In this document: positions 47,060 through 59,104 of the stretch, in pieces
Layout: each line of letters opens with the position of its first letter
Numbering within the stretch: position 1 is the first letter of the stretch
Assembly (NCBI GenBank): GCA_014773175.1
Contig: VXCM01001015.1
Span: 1 to 64,000 of the forward strand
Length of the DNA: 64,000 bases
From: Lucifuga dentata
Taxonomy: Eukaryota > Chordata > Actinopteri > Ophidiiformes > Bythitidae
Reading direction: 5' to 3'
The notes under the pieces: generated by a model
Database searches by the model: none
What the model was told of the DNA's origin: nothing
The model's input: only the letters and a program-made list of their open reading frames with translations
Program-made: the position numbers and the translations under genes

Positions 47060-47860
47060 GTATATACCTATATATATAATCCAAATCCAATCCAACACAA
47101 TCACTAACTCTCAAAAGAGTCCACAGACTTGAATAAACTCCTCTGACACTGTCAACAGACACTAAACATTTGAAGCTCATTTCTTGCAGGGCTATTGTAC
47201 TGGATTTATTGTAGAGGTATATCTAATAAACTGGTAAGTCTGGTTTTTGTAATCAGTAAATGTACATTTATTCAGGTAATGGAGTGCTTCCTGGCAGACA
47301 TTACACGGACCACAGATCTTTGCTGAGGCCTGCACTCTTGGTGTGTTTTGCACTGCTGCAACTTTGATGTGTGGTTCTGTCACAGTGAAGGACACATTCT
47401 ATTTTATTTGCTTTGTACTGAATCAGTAAGGGGACGTGGGCAAAAATCTGTGTCACTGGCCTTCTAACCCTTTACTCTTCTCCAATGTTGATGCACATTC
47501 TGGTGTGAGTGTGGGTTATAAAAGTCATTGGACTCAGATTACAGTATAACACTGTCTGGGGACAGCATAAATCCCTGGGATTTTTACATTTTACTCATCC
47601 CCAACACATTCAGTCCTTTCCTACCACTCACAGCTCTTGGGATTAAATGGATAGAGGAGGGGGCAGGGACTTTGTTGTGAGCCAGCTCTTTCTGCTTTGA
47701 GGATGATAGTCAGTGGACATTATGTAAGCCAAGTGGATTTCAAATGCAGAGTTGAGCCTTTCTCCTTTGTGATGCATGACGCCATTGTCTGCGTTCCACG
47801 TTGCACAGCATGCATGGTTGCCCACGCATGCTATGTAATGCATATGAACACAGATGTATA
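46946..47860. other. Intergenic; (CA)n 47029-47055
   Basis: Only a (CA)n tract and unique-looking sequence; no gene. Confidence 0.5.
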
Positions 47861-47861
47861 G

Positions 47862-48390
47862 TTCTCTCCACATTGGCAACCTTGGTAAATAAAAGAAAAA
47901 TGGGCTGAGAAAAGAAAAATCTTTATTGTTTAGCCTCTTGATCTTTCATTCAAAATATTAACAAAAACATAAACTTTAAAGTAAAATGATGTAAAGAAAA
48001 AAACATTATCATGAAACAAATATTTTTTCTCGAATATTTTTTTTGGTGGTGTCTAATCGTAGTTTTGGAGACTTTCTAACTCCAAGACCCAACTAACAGC
48101 AATTCTCCAGCTATGATGGTTGAAGATTCTTTGGCCGTTCAAAACATCATCTTCATCGTCCTCCCCACTGTGGTGACCTCAATATAGACACACGTCCTCT
48201 TCCAGGTGGATTGAAAAAAATATATTTGTTTCGTGATAAGAATTTCTTTTTCCTTTCCATTGTTTTACTTTAGATAAAGGTTATATTTTTGTTAATATTT
48301 TGAATGAAAAATCAAGAGGATAAACACATTTTTTTCACAGTCCATTTTGTTTTTATTTACCAAAGTTGTCAATATTTGTGGAGGACACTG
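47862..48390 (-). mobile_element. Internally deleted Tc1-like transposon, long inverted repeats
   Basis: Inverted repeats of about 165 bp: the left arm (CTCTCCACATTGGCAACCTT, GGTAAATAAAAGAAAAATGG, CCTCTTGATCTTTCATTCAA, AATATTAACAAAAACATAAA; 47862-48027) pairs with 48218-48390. The outer end reads CAGTGTCCTCCACAAATATT, a known fish Tc1-type terminus. Between the arms, 48055-48215 is antisense transposase: on the minus strand GGTGACCTC..., GACGTGTGTC words correspond to the RGRVS-type AT-hook and the AKKSPRITAGEL-type helix region, with frameshifts. Everything downstream of this DNA-binding region is missing. Confidence 0.8.
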
Positions 48391-49488
48391 TATGCTGTGA
48401 AATCCCTGCTTTCCCATACATTGTGGAGTCCCTCACATTTTGATGGACACTGATGCCTACCAACTCTTTTTCTGTTCAGCTTGAAGTTTTTTTTTTTACA
48501 TACAGTATCAGATAGCTATTGGACCACCTGGCATATAGGCAAGCAAATATGAGAGAATATGTATGATGCACAATATATGGTGCACAATATAAGTTCTAGA
48601 AATCTGTTGTTTATGTAGAGCAGGTTGTACAGCTAAATGATGACTGGGTTCCACTTTGGTGAAATCACATTACCCATGCAGGCTGATTTGTAGCAGAACT
48701 GTAACAGTGAATCCATCACCCTTGACAAAAATATACTGCAAATCTCAATGTCCAAACCAAAAAATTTCTATTAATGGTATGCAATGAGCTCCCTTACATA
48801 AACTGGTTCTGGGAAGAACTAACGAGAAAAGAAAATTGTCTTAATTTGGCGTGTATTTGGTTCCAGTTGCTACTAGACTTGCAGCAGTAGGCTGAGTTTG
48901 CATTTGCAAAAATTAATCTCACTTGTGAATAAATTGGACACAGGACTATAGCCAATCCTCCATCAATATGACATTTTATTTTGCGTATGAACAGTTCCTC
49001 AAATCCATGCATACAGTACAATGAGTTCACAAAGTGGCATAGAGACAGACAGTATTGCAAGGTATCATAAGACAGCAGCAACCCACATTGCTTGTACTCA
49101 GTGTCACAAATGAGGTCATTAAATTTTGTGAACTCCATAATAAAGTTTTGGTCTTGCAACCAACTTTTGTAGAAATATTCTAATGGCCTGATAAGATTTT
49201 GTCATCATTTGACTTTACCTGTGGCTAAACAAACCTTACTAAATATCTACTTTATATTTCATACAAAATAAATACTTATATAATGCATAATACATTTAGA
49301 TTAGCACTAGAAACATAAAAACAAAACAAACATCATATATTTACTGTATGATAGGTACTTCAGAATCAAACAAAAGTGCTTCATAAAAGACAAGATATAT
49401 GCACCTCTTTTTACTGTGATTGTATAGAGGTCACATAGCACCATCAAACAGTCTGCGGATGGCTCAGACAATATGAGATAGTTTGTAT
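48391..49488. other. 3' flank of mtnr1a, no recognised feature
   Basis: Non-coding sequence. The minus frame 48794-49159 (121 codons) starts CTTGCAAG-adjacent and lacks family features; part of it could belong to a long receptor 3' UTR. Confidence 0.4.
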
Positions 49489-49494
49489 TTTATT
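49489..49494 (-). promoter_or_regulatory. Candidate polyadenylation signal AATAAA for mtnr1a
   Basis: AATAAA on the minus strand lies about 120 bases downstream of the receptor stop codon and is the first such hexamer there. The 3' UTR in between contains a homopolymer with an N (49515-49555), so the true spacing is uncertain. Vertebrate 3' UTRs are often longer, so a later site is possible. Confidence 0.3.
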
Positions 49495-49514
49495 TGGTCG
49501 TTTTCACACTTAGC

Positions 49515-49555
49515 TTTTTTTTTTTTTTTTTTTTNTTTTTTTTTTTTTTTTTTTT
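49515..49555. repeat. Homopolymer T run with single N in mtnr1a 3' flank
   Basis: About 40 T on the plus strand (A in the receptor sense), interrupted by N at 49535. Either a retroposon A-tail or, more likely, an assembly join in a homopolymer whose length is not reliable. Confidence 0.7.
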
Positions 49556-49612
49556 AAACACTCACTCACAGCACATCCGTCCATATCTTTTAGTGTTTCT
49601 TTGAGTTTTTGC

Positions 49613-50481
49613 TCAGACAGAGTCCACTTTGACCTGATTATTGTTGGTTATGAGAGGTGAAGGTTTACTCTTGAGCCTCTCACCTGCATCGTTGGAGCTG
49701 TCCAGGAAGAAGATGCGTGCCGTACACACAGACACAATGATGCGCTTGTACTCTCGCCGGAAATTCTGATTCAGCACACCGTACACAATGGCATTAAGGC
49801 AGCTGTTGAAGTAGGCCATGAAATAGCTGGCCACAAATAACCACTCTGGGATGAGTGGGACCACCACCTCTGGTTTGATTGCTACTGCCAGACCAATGAA
49901 GTTGAGTGGAGCCCAGCATACAGCAAAGAGCACAAACACCACAAACATGGTGACAAAGTTCCTCACGTCATGTGGCGTCAGTTTGGGCCGATTGTCTGGT
50001 TTGACCCGCCTCCTCACCTGTATGACCAATATCCAGATGCGCAGGTAACAATAAGTAACAATCATGATGGGTAAAATAAAATGAAAGAAAACCACTGCAA
50101 TAGTGTACGCTGAGCTGGCTGACTGCTCAAATGTGCAGGAATAAACACGTGGGTCATATTGCAGTGAACCCACAAACAGGTTGGGCACGATGGCCACCAC
50201 TGTGAGTGCCCAGATTAGCATTACATAGCATACAGAGTTTTTGTCACTGTACAGCTTATCATACTTGAGGCTGTGGCAGATGTAACAGTAACGATTGATG
50301 GCGATGCCTGTAATGTTGAAAATGGAGCCGATGACACTGACACCCATGAGGAAGCCGCTGATCTGGCAGTGGGTGTAACCCAGATTCCAGCCATTGTGGA
50401 AGATGGAGCTGAGGACCAGAGGGTAGGGGTAGATGGCCACCACCAGGTCTGCCACTGCCAGGCTAACCACAAAGATGTTTC
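49613..50481 (-). CDS. mtnr1a: Melatonin receptor type 1A, last coding exon (TM2 to C-terminus)
   Basis: Seven-transmembrane G-protein-coupled receptor of the plasma membrane that binds melatonin and couples mainly to Gi. The exon reads from [14 protein letters not shown] (TM2) to the C-terminal [10 protein letters not shown] and a TGA stop (49613-49615), 288 codons plus a split glycine codon. Visible landmarks: [16 protein letters not shown] after TM3 (NRY replaces the usual DRY), [10 protein letters not shown] with the extracellular-loop-2 cysteine, [12 protein letters not shown] in TM6, and NAIVY in TM7 (NAxxY replaces NPxxY). These variants are hallmarks of melatonin receptors, and the KVDSV tail favours the 1A subtype over 1B or 1C. 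The exon starts after a pyrimidine-rich stretch ending in ACAG (acceptor AG at 50482-50483); the phase-1 junction within a Gly codon matches the single intron known in this family. Exon 1 was not found. mtnr1aa versus mtnr1ab cannot be decided here. No frameshift is seen. Confidence 0.96.
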
Positions 50482-50495
50482 CTGTACAAAAAACA
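50482..50495 (-). promoter_or_regulatory. mtnr1a: Splice acceptor of mtnr1a last exon
   Basis: On the minus strand a T-rich tract (GTTTTTTGTACAG) runs directly into the receptor reading frame. The AG is at 50482-50483. The reading frame continues past the AG only as non-receptor sequence, so the exon boundary is placed here. Confidence 0.85.
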
Positions 50496-52124
50496 CCAAC
50501 ACGCCCCCAGGAGAGACAATGAAGGACACATTAGCCCAAACAACAAAGCATACTGGTCAAATAAAACAAAAGAGAGGGTTCAATCAGTGATTTTAGCATA
50601 TATATTACAAATCATGTTATTTTACATCCTTGACAACCTTTTTTTTTTTAAAGCACAGCATAATGTTTGGATGGTTTTAATGTGTTTTTCCTTCCTTTTA
50701 GGTTGCTATTTGATTCCATTCATTTCAATATGGTACTACATTGAACAAAGATAGTAGAAAAATATAGCATGATCATAGCATGTGTGATGTTATCCACAGG
50801 TCTCCATTATTCTAGATTTACTGCTGAGATTTGAGTTACTTGAGCAACAAAAATCCTCATTTGGGCACTGGTGTGGAGCTTGGGTGGTAAATGCATCACA
50901 ACATTATACTCAGTTTTCATACTGGACTGACGTTAAGCGAAACAAACAGCTGCCTGTCAAGGAGGGAAACTTTTTGAACATCAAAAATCTTTGTGAAAAT
51001 ATTATTACATTTGCATTGAAATGACTGAAACCAAAATTGTCTTCTAAATTAAATCATTTGTTGTAACTATTCTGTTACTTAAGGTCTCATGCTAAATTTT
51101 GACAGAAAAACCATCTGTATTACGTGTGTGCGCTTGTGTGTATGCGTACATGTGTGTGTTAGTTTCCCCCAATGAGCACTCAGGTGTAGACTTCATCTTG
51201 CATGCAGTGTCTCCTTGTCATGTTAACAAATAATAAATGGGAAGGAGTCCCTGTCACTCAGTAACACATATTTCTAATTGCCACCAAAGATTTGTGTGTA
51301 CCAAGCAAATGTGATTTATAAGTCAGGTGGTAATCCAGGCCACACAAATGCATTATTTTCCTAAACTGATGCAGGAATGAAAGATTGTTGGTGAAGTGCT
51401 GTGCACATGGAGAGCTGACAGTGACTGTGAACAAACTGAAACACGTCATGCACTTCAAATAGCAAATATCTCATTATGTTCTGGGGAAACAGGCTTGTGT
51501 GTGTGCAGGCTGAAGTATGTACACACTGCTTTGTGTTTCCAGTATGCCTTAATTATGCAAGGCTCAGCATTTTTGCGTTGTGCTCCATTTTTTTTTTTTT
51601 TTTTTTTTNTTTTTTTTTTTTTTTTTTTGAATGGGCTGACATGAGGACGTTAGATGAGCCCAACATTTAACCACGCAGAAATTTCACAGCTGTCACTTAA
51701 CTCAATGAAATCTACTGTAGTATGAAGTAGCATATGATGAGGCTAATGACAAGCCTGTTCATTTTCTCTGCAAACATCATGTCAGTTGACAAGCTGCATT
51801 TCACGAACAACGTAAGCTAAGCATAATCGTATATCTTTACAGTCAGTGCGAGGTAAAGTTCACTCCTGAAGTTTATTCTGTCAGGATCGTCCTGAGTGCC
51901 AGAGGCAGGCTTGTCAGTCTCACCTGAACATTAATGGTAAACTGCAGATCTGCCTGGTGGCTTATCTCCCTCAGAACATACCAACCATTCCACTGCCAAG
52001 GGTCACGTGGCTATTAATTAAGTTTTGTCCTTTTATATCTGTCATTCAGCTGCCCTCTATAGGGAATTATGTGCACCTGTGCTGTCACAAGATCCTATGG
52101 ATACTGTATAGAGCTTTACTGTGC

Positions 52125-52128
<4 letters not shown>

Positions 52129-52158
<30 letters not shown>
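52129..52158. repeat. (CT)n microsatellite
   Basis: Thirty bases of CT alternation. Confidence 0.9.
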
Positions 52159-52161
<3 letters not shown>

Positions 52162-55075
52162 GGTGTATGTGAATGTGTGTGTACTCCATGCATACAGCTA
52201 AATGAGAGAATGTTTCCATGTTGTTTTCCAGATATGGTATATGGATGAGGTGCAAACAGTCCTTTTGCTTCCACTGGCAATGCTTGACTCTAGAAACCGT
52301 GTCACTGAGTCAAGTCACTCAGTGGAGCTTGACCTTGATAAGGTCGTGCAGGGAAAGGCCTACAGGGAGCTGGCTCTTTTGGCTGTTGGACAGCCTGAGG
52401 CCTCTCTCTGTCTCACTTACTGTCTCTGTCACTGTGACTAGTCCTGTGACTGATGTATAACTCAAAGTTTTCATTTGGCTTGAGGACAGACATGGCCTAA
52501 TGTTGCTTTTCTGTCTTTCTGATCCCAAATTTCCTTCCAAGTTCTGTTTCAGTTTCAGCCCAAATGCAGCCCATCTGAGCATTTTCTTGTTTTGACACTG
52601 TAGCTGGCTAAGTGGGTGTACGATGCCTTTAAATGCATTGGACTTCTATGTGGTTATGAGGACTTTTACTTTTTTTTTGTTTTGGTCAGAAATCTACACA
52701 CACACAATCGCTCTGTTAATATGGTGAAGTGGAAAACTTTGTTTTTTGTTTGTTTTAGTTGTATTAAAAAAATACTGCCTGGCTTTTATTTTAACTATTT
52801 TATTTTATTTGATCATATTTCATCACACTTGAAATAAGCTTTTAACTATCCAATTCAATTAGCAGTGATGACACGTTATTTCTCAGAGTTATTTCCTCAT
52901 AATTGGACTTTTGCCCAAGAAGTGATCTATGTTTAATCATTAAGAGGTTTAATTTGTAAATGTTAAGCCACCAATGCTAAAATAAATCACTTAATACCTC
53001 ATATGTGCAAGTGTGCTGTACTGAAATTGAGAAGTTTACAGTATAAGCACAAAAAATTACAGACATCCACAAAGAATGGATGTACATCATATGCAAACAA
53101 AATGAGCTGGGCATTTTTCCATAAAATAATTTAATTCATAATTTTACTTATGAGTAACTTGAAATAATAGAAATTTCCAGAGTGATTTGTTGTACCATCA
53201 GGGAGCACATCAAGTACCACTAGTGGTACACATACTACAGTGTGAGAACCAATACTTGTTCTAATTATTTAAAGTTGTTTTTTCTCAGTCTGAAGTACTT
53301 TGAGCTGCATTTCTTTTATGAAAGGTGTTATATATACATTAAACTGCAGCTAGTGTCAATTCAATAAATCCAATTCTATCTCTTCTGATTGAATTGGCAA
53401 TATTGCTGTACTATGGGAACTCCAGCTGTCAACCAGATATAAAGTCTTTGTATTTGGTTTATTCCTTCTTCATCCAAACCGCCCAAAGTTCCCTGCCCGT
53501 CTGGAAAGGACCACCCACAGCAGGAGAAACTCTATTCTAGCTCGAGCTGTTCTCAGAGTTTACCAATGTTACCTCAAAACCATGTTCAGAGGTAATCAGC
53601 ATATACTTTCCATCAGTGAAAGTGATTTGGATTAATCCCAAATACTGCAAAGGTCAGCTGTTCCTGGGATTTTTCTGTGAATGTTTTAGTGAGATAGCCA
53701 TGCTTCTGCAAAGAGCTTACAAATCATACACAGGAACTCATTACTGAAAGGCAGCAAGCTAGTGAGGAGAGGGTATAAAATCATTTTAAAGCCATTAGAT
53801 GTAGGACTAATTTCACTTTGTTCAGCGGGTTTCATTGTTAAGAAACCCTCCAGCATGTGACCTAGCAGTGTCACATTAAGATGAGCAATGGTGGAACACA
53901 GTCTTAGGAATAATATGTTTATTGTTCACTGTAAAATTCATTGAGTACCTGTCTTTATCACAACTATATGGTATCCAAATTTAACGGATTTACGCAATGC
54001 AACAACTGCAACTAAAACAGGCAGATGCGCTCTGTGGGTTACTGATTGCCACGGACTTTCATCTGCAATATATATTCAAGTGCATCTTCTTAAATGTCAC
54101 GAATGCCATACCTTGTCACAATATTGCATGTGCATGTAAGATTCTGTGACTGCATGCCAGATAAGATGTGCATATGCTGAAGGCACAAGGTGGAGTGAGT
54201 GAGAATATGTCAGCCTCAACATGTGCTGGCCCTACATTCAGACTGCACTAATGAACTAGGCATTTCATTACCCATGGCCAAAAGTCAAGGCTAACTGCTT
54301 CCTCTCTCAAGGGGAGTTACTGAGGTCAAAGAGTGAAAGTGCAGAAAAAGCACAAAAGGGCCTTTACTCCATCACCCATAGCAGAATATTATGCAGAACT
54401 TTCATTTTAATGTATGTTAATGTATGAAAAAAACACCTCAGGAATATGAATACATTTCAGTATGTCAAGAATATATGTAAATTTAGATAATAATGACACT
54501 GTAATCAAATGTGTAGTTCAGGCTATGAATTGCAATTCATAGTCTATCACCTTTCATAGTTTTATATTCTAAGAAATTATTCTCCTTTTCAATTATCTTA
54601 TAGCTGCAGCTATGACAGGAAAAGAGATTATCATGGCACTTCCTCCAGTGGATACAAATCGTTTGGCAGCTCCTGTATGTACAAGCAAATTTCTCAAAAT
54701 GCACATGAAACAGTGACTGTGATGTAGAACTTAATGTTAACCACAAATAACAGGGATATAAAGATACAGAAAGAGATTTAAAAAAACAAAAAAAGATGGA
54801 GGCAGTCCTATAAAGATCCTACTATTGGTGTTCCTCGGTCACTATTGGATTTGCTGATATTTAAGAGTGTTTACTGTGAAGGCAGTGATGGGCATGGATG
54901 ATGAGACTCTTGGGCTGGTTTAATCTCCTCCTTCCTCTTACAAAATCTATTACAAGTGTCTAGGATGAGTAACAAACAATAAATTACATACATTAAAATA
55001 GAAAAAGGCCCCTGGAAAGCCCACATAGCCACTGGTGTACAAATGTGTGACTGTGCCACACAAATCTGCACTCAA

Positions 55076-55100
55076 AAAAAAAAAAAAAAAAAAAAAAAAN

Positions 55101-55130
<30 letters not shown>
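55076..55130. repeat. Poly-A, N, then (AG)n
   Basis: A run to 55099, N at 55100, then 15 AG units. The one single-N site where the two sides are not obviously the same sequence. Confidence 0.85.
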
Positions 55131-55133
<3 letters not shown>

Positions 55134-56822
55134 TGACCAGGATGTGAGCAGCTGTTCTTGTGAGCAGATGAGAGCTGATCATTCAGCTGTGTTATTTCAC
55201 AGTGAGGCAAGGTGGCTCAAGCCAAAAGGCATTCAGAAATTTTGCTGTCATGTTTTCTTGATTCACAGCAAAAACAAAAAACAAACAAACAAAAAAAAAC
55301 AGACGAATCACAAAAATGTTGTCGAATGTTTTATAAAACCAACAGGAGGCAGTCCTCAATTCAACATACTTTACTGCCAACCATGTTTCGCAACATATGA
55401 CTAGAGCTGTAAACTTTAGAATTTTTTTCCCCTACCTTTCAGACTGACATATTTCAGTTCATTCCAGTATGCCATAAAAAATCAACCTTTAGAGACTTGA
55501 AACGTGCTTGAGATAGGTAAGCAAAATGAGCACAGTGAGCAAAATGTCTTTTAAATTATCTATCAAGCAGTTTGCAATTTAACAGAATTTTGCTTTAATC
55601 ATCAGCTCTCCTGTTATTCATGCAATCTCTTTCTGCCGGAACAGACTACAGCAGTGCCAACTAAATGAAAATTATTGTGCTTTCTCCAATGTAATGCTGT
55701 TTGGTGGACTGTATGTCTGCCAAACTGCAGAGTGAAACATCCTGAGTTAGATGAAGCTCTGGGTCTATTTTTACTGCTGATAAGACGTAAGTTATTAAAG
55801 AAGTGATAATGTTATAGAAGTTTGGTGTAATATTCTCTCTGTCAGTCTCTTCAGCAGGAGGGAAGGGTGAACTAATTTCAATAGCATATCTTATGTTTTT
55901 TCCACAAATTGTTTTATATTCAGCACTTTGTAAGAGTGTGGTTTGTTCCAAAATTGTTCTTTTGATAGATTTATTGCTTAGTGATCTTTCATGGTCATTT
56001 CTTTGTAAAGCTTTGTAAAACGTTGTGGGTTGTGCAGTGGCATACTATTAATATAAGAAGACATAGCATAAATGAAAAGTAATAAGTTATGGCTCACATA
56101 GGCACACCATTGGAAGAGAGTATCTTTTCTGCCCATTAATTTTATTTTTCTGACTGCTGAGAGAAAAAGGAAGCTGTTTTCAGATGGATTTAGGTCCATG
56201 CTGCTTTATTTCCACCCGGTTGTGACAAAGGAATCAAAGATTTACACGCTGACCTAAAGTTCAGCAACGGCAACCAAACTGTAGGAAGCAGCATTTTTAA
56301 CTGAAAAACTGCTTGTTCATATGCTTTTCGCTGTTAAAAGAATTGTACGTAGCCGCAGCGTCTGGAATAAACCCTTTTATTCCCCAAGATCTTTGCTTGT
56401 CTCATGCTAATTCAGCCTGCAGATGACAAGAACAGCACCCCTTTGGACCCCAGGGGGCTATTGTCTTATTGGCTAAAATCATGCTGCAAATAACTCTTTT
56501 CAGATAATTCAGCAGGGAACCTCCACATCTTGCTAAAAGACAGACATTCAGTCACTATCCAAACACTTGCATACGCACACATACGCATACACACACACAC
56601 ACACACACCTAGAGACAATTCCTTCTGGACAGGAAGAACTCCGAAAAGACAATGGACAAAAGACCTTTAACACCAACGTGTGATCTACAGAAAATTACAC
56701 CTCTCTGTCTCTCTCACTCTTTCCAGGATCTGAAAATACAGAATGTGAACTGCAAGTTTAATTTTGTGTTATTTGATTTAGAAGGATTTTGACTTTCACC
56801 TGAGGTAAAAGTCAAAGTTTGG

Positions 56823-56974
56823 TTAGTTAATGTCTCTGCTGAAGACACTGACTATGTAGAGAGAGTGTCTTCAACAGAGACATTAATGTCTGTTGAAGTC
56901 TCTGATGTCTGTTGTCTCTGTTGAAGACAATCTGACTATATAGTCAGAGCGTCTTCAACAGAGACATTAACTAA
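56823..56974. repeat. Compound palindrome of nested hairpins
   Basis: Outer arms TTAGTTAATGTCTCTG (56823-56838) and CAGAGACATTAACTAA (56959-56974) are exact inverses. Hairpin 1: 56827-56848 pairs with 56865-56886 (21 of 22). Hairpin 2: TGTCTCTGTTGAAGAC (56913-56928) pairs exactly with 56951-56966 and encloses an 18-bp perfect palindrome TCTGACTATATAGTCAGA (56931-56948). Several alternative foldings and a cruciform are possible. Confidence 0.9.
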
Positions 56975-57211
56975 TTAACTTCTGCTATGTGTAATAACAA
57001 CTTTCTTTGTTTCCGCTGCTGAGGACTGATCCACTTAAAAATGCCTTCATGTAGCCAAACACAGCCTAAAGTTTGCACAAAGAGTTATGGTCTGCTTGTT
57101 AATGTGCTAACTGCTTGATATCTGATCAGTTTGGACATCTGAGTAATTTAATACCTTAGTTTGATAGTTGTTAAATGTTTGTTAGAATTGTAATAAAATG
57201 CTTAGTAAATA
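56975..57211. other. Intron sequence, no feature
   Basis: Nothing recognised. Confidence 0.4.
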
Positions 57212-58310
57212 GGTTGTCATGCCTAAGGATACAGAGTGTAAGAATGAATCTTGAAGGAAATACTACAGTGCCTTATTGAACGCTGCTATACGTTAATATC
57301 TCAGTATAACCCAAAGAAATTGACGTTGGAGGAAAAATGGACTCAAGTTATTAGACGGGATATTTAAGATATTTAGAACAAGCAGAATAACTCAAATTCC
57401 CAGAATGCCCCGCAACTGGAACTTCCTACTAATGCTGCCTCCCTGCGGTATTTAAATGTTTGTAGCTTTCTTCTCTTCTCTTCTCCCTTCTTCTTTTTGC
57501 TCTTCTCTTTCCCTTCTGCACAGCTTCCATTGTCCTTCCCTTGTGTTTCTTTGTGCCCTAACCATGTGTTGCCTCCAGTCTCCGTCTCCCCTCTACGTCT
57601 CTTTTCCCCATAATTTCGCTACTTTCCATTGCAAGCCAGCTAAAGTACCAAGTCAGTTCAGGTGAAGCTTGTTCACTCCTGATGAAGAAGAAAGCCAACC
57701 CCACTACCTGAAGTCAACTACAGACCACCACTAAGACGTCTTCGCCAACCACACCCACGTTGTTCCTTTGAGCCAGAGAATTAAACAAGCACCGTGGTTT
57801 CCAGCTGGGAAGCCTGAAGAACTCACCGATCGATTGCAACGATTCAGCAGACTCTCTCAGAAGAGTCAGATACCTGAAGGTCATCCAGCCCTGTGGTCCG
57901 GTTGTCACCCACACATGGTCCCAGCCAGGTGTCCACCAGATCAACTGAACCCAGCACCGGCTTCATCCGCAAATACCTGCCTCTGTCATGTTGTGAGTGA
58001 TTAGAAAGGAACCTGATTCTGACTTTCCTTTTCTTCTTTGCTACTCTTGTCTCAGTTAGGGATGGCTGTTCAGCACAACCAATAGCATAGCTGCACTATT
58101 TGGATGGCTAAAAGTGATTCCTTTCTCCTCAACTGCCAATCATTTCTGCCTAATCTGAGCCGGCTTAATGCCGTAAAGTTTACATACTTGATCTGACCTC
58201 AATCCTTTTCTATTATTTGGTGTGTGTATTAAACTGTTAAACTTGGACAAGTGTTTATGAGTTTTATTTGTGTGGAGCTTGACTCAAATAGCCGAGAACT
58301 CACCTTCCTT
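57212..58310 (+). mobile_element. Candidate solo LTR
   Basis: A block of higher GC and different base texture from its surroundings, with TGTCATGCC at the left (57212). At 57449 there is a TATA-like TATTTAAATG followed by a long pyrimidine tract (57465-57560). The centre is CA/CC-rich, and a late segment has GCCGGCTTAATGCCGTAAAG and ATTAAACTG near 58230. A TATA box, transcribed pyrimidine tract and a late polyadenylation-like signal in about 1.1 kb would fit a retrotransposon LTR. No primer-binding site, coding sequence, second LTR or target duplication was found, so this stays tentative; a 5' exon or promoter region is the main alternative. Confidence 0.35.
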
Positions 58311-59059
58311 TCAAATCAGACAGGTTGTAAAGACCATCTTAATTCTCCCAGGTATAATCTTTATTGTCTTTACTCTCCAATCAAAAGCATATTTATGCTA
58401 TAGAATAAACTTCATCACATAAAGAGACACGACCATCAGAAACAAGTAAAACACTAATATAGAAGAAAGACAGAAAGCAATGTTAGAAAGACAATACTTT
58501 AAAATGATCCTGACCACAGTATTATATTTAGGGTCTGCATTTCCATTTAAGTGTGACTAATGATTTTGCTATGAGTTCGTAACACACAAATATTTTCCAT
58601 TGTGTGGAAAATGGCTGTAAGACACTCCCAGGTTCACTTACTGTCCTCTGTCCAGCCCAAAGTTTGAAACAATGCTGCTTTCTCAAACATTTCTGTTCAC
58701 GGGACTTTCAGATCTCATGGAATGATTTATCTTTGTTAAATTAAGACTGATTAACTAAAAAGGCCATTAGAGCATACTCAGCTTGTTCTAATATTATACT
58801 GGCTTAACGAAAAAGAAACAGCCATAATAAACATAATATTCTTGCTATTTCTGTAACTATTAAAGAATGTTTTCAATGCTGCTGAATCTCAGTTATAAAA
58901 TTAGTGGCTGCAAGTTTGAAGCCATATTTGTTACTGTACAATAATTCTATTCACGTGTACCATCCAAGCATACATTTCAGTCAGCCTGACCCTACTTTAT
59001 CATGGGATAAACATATCTGATTTTTTTCATTGATTGATTGGTGTATTATGTTTGAATAC
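58311..59059. other. Intron sequence, no feature
   Basis: AT-rich; nothing recognised. Confidence 0.4.
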
Positions 59060-59099
59060 TTTTTTTTTTTTTTTTTTTTNTTTTTTTTTTTTTTTTTTG
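59060..59099. repeat. Poly-T with single N
   Basis: About 40 T with N at 59080. Confidence 0.85.
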
Positions 59100-59104
59100 A
59101 AAAA

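Larger units (their letters stand above)
50482..56822 (-). other. Intron 1 of mtnr1a (inferred), proximal part
   Basis: No coding exon or full transposon recognised. The DNA is AT-rich with simple repeats: a homopolymer T run with N at 51609, (CT)n at 52129-52158, a poly-A/(AG)n pair around the N at 55100, and (CA)n near 56590. I looked on the minus strand for a conserved melatonin receptor exon 1 ending in an LRNAG-type sequence before a GT donor and found none. Open frames here are short and have no family resemblance. Confidence 0.6.

Noticed and set aside
50221..50590. Other frames overlapping the melatonin receptor exon
   Set aside because: Shadow frames of the real receptor coding sequence on both strands.
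57768..58004. 78-codon plus frame in the candidate LTR
   Set aside because: No retroviral or other protein resemblance; GC-rich DNA gives longer chance frames.
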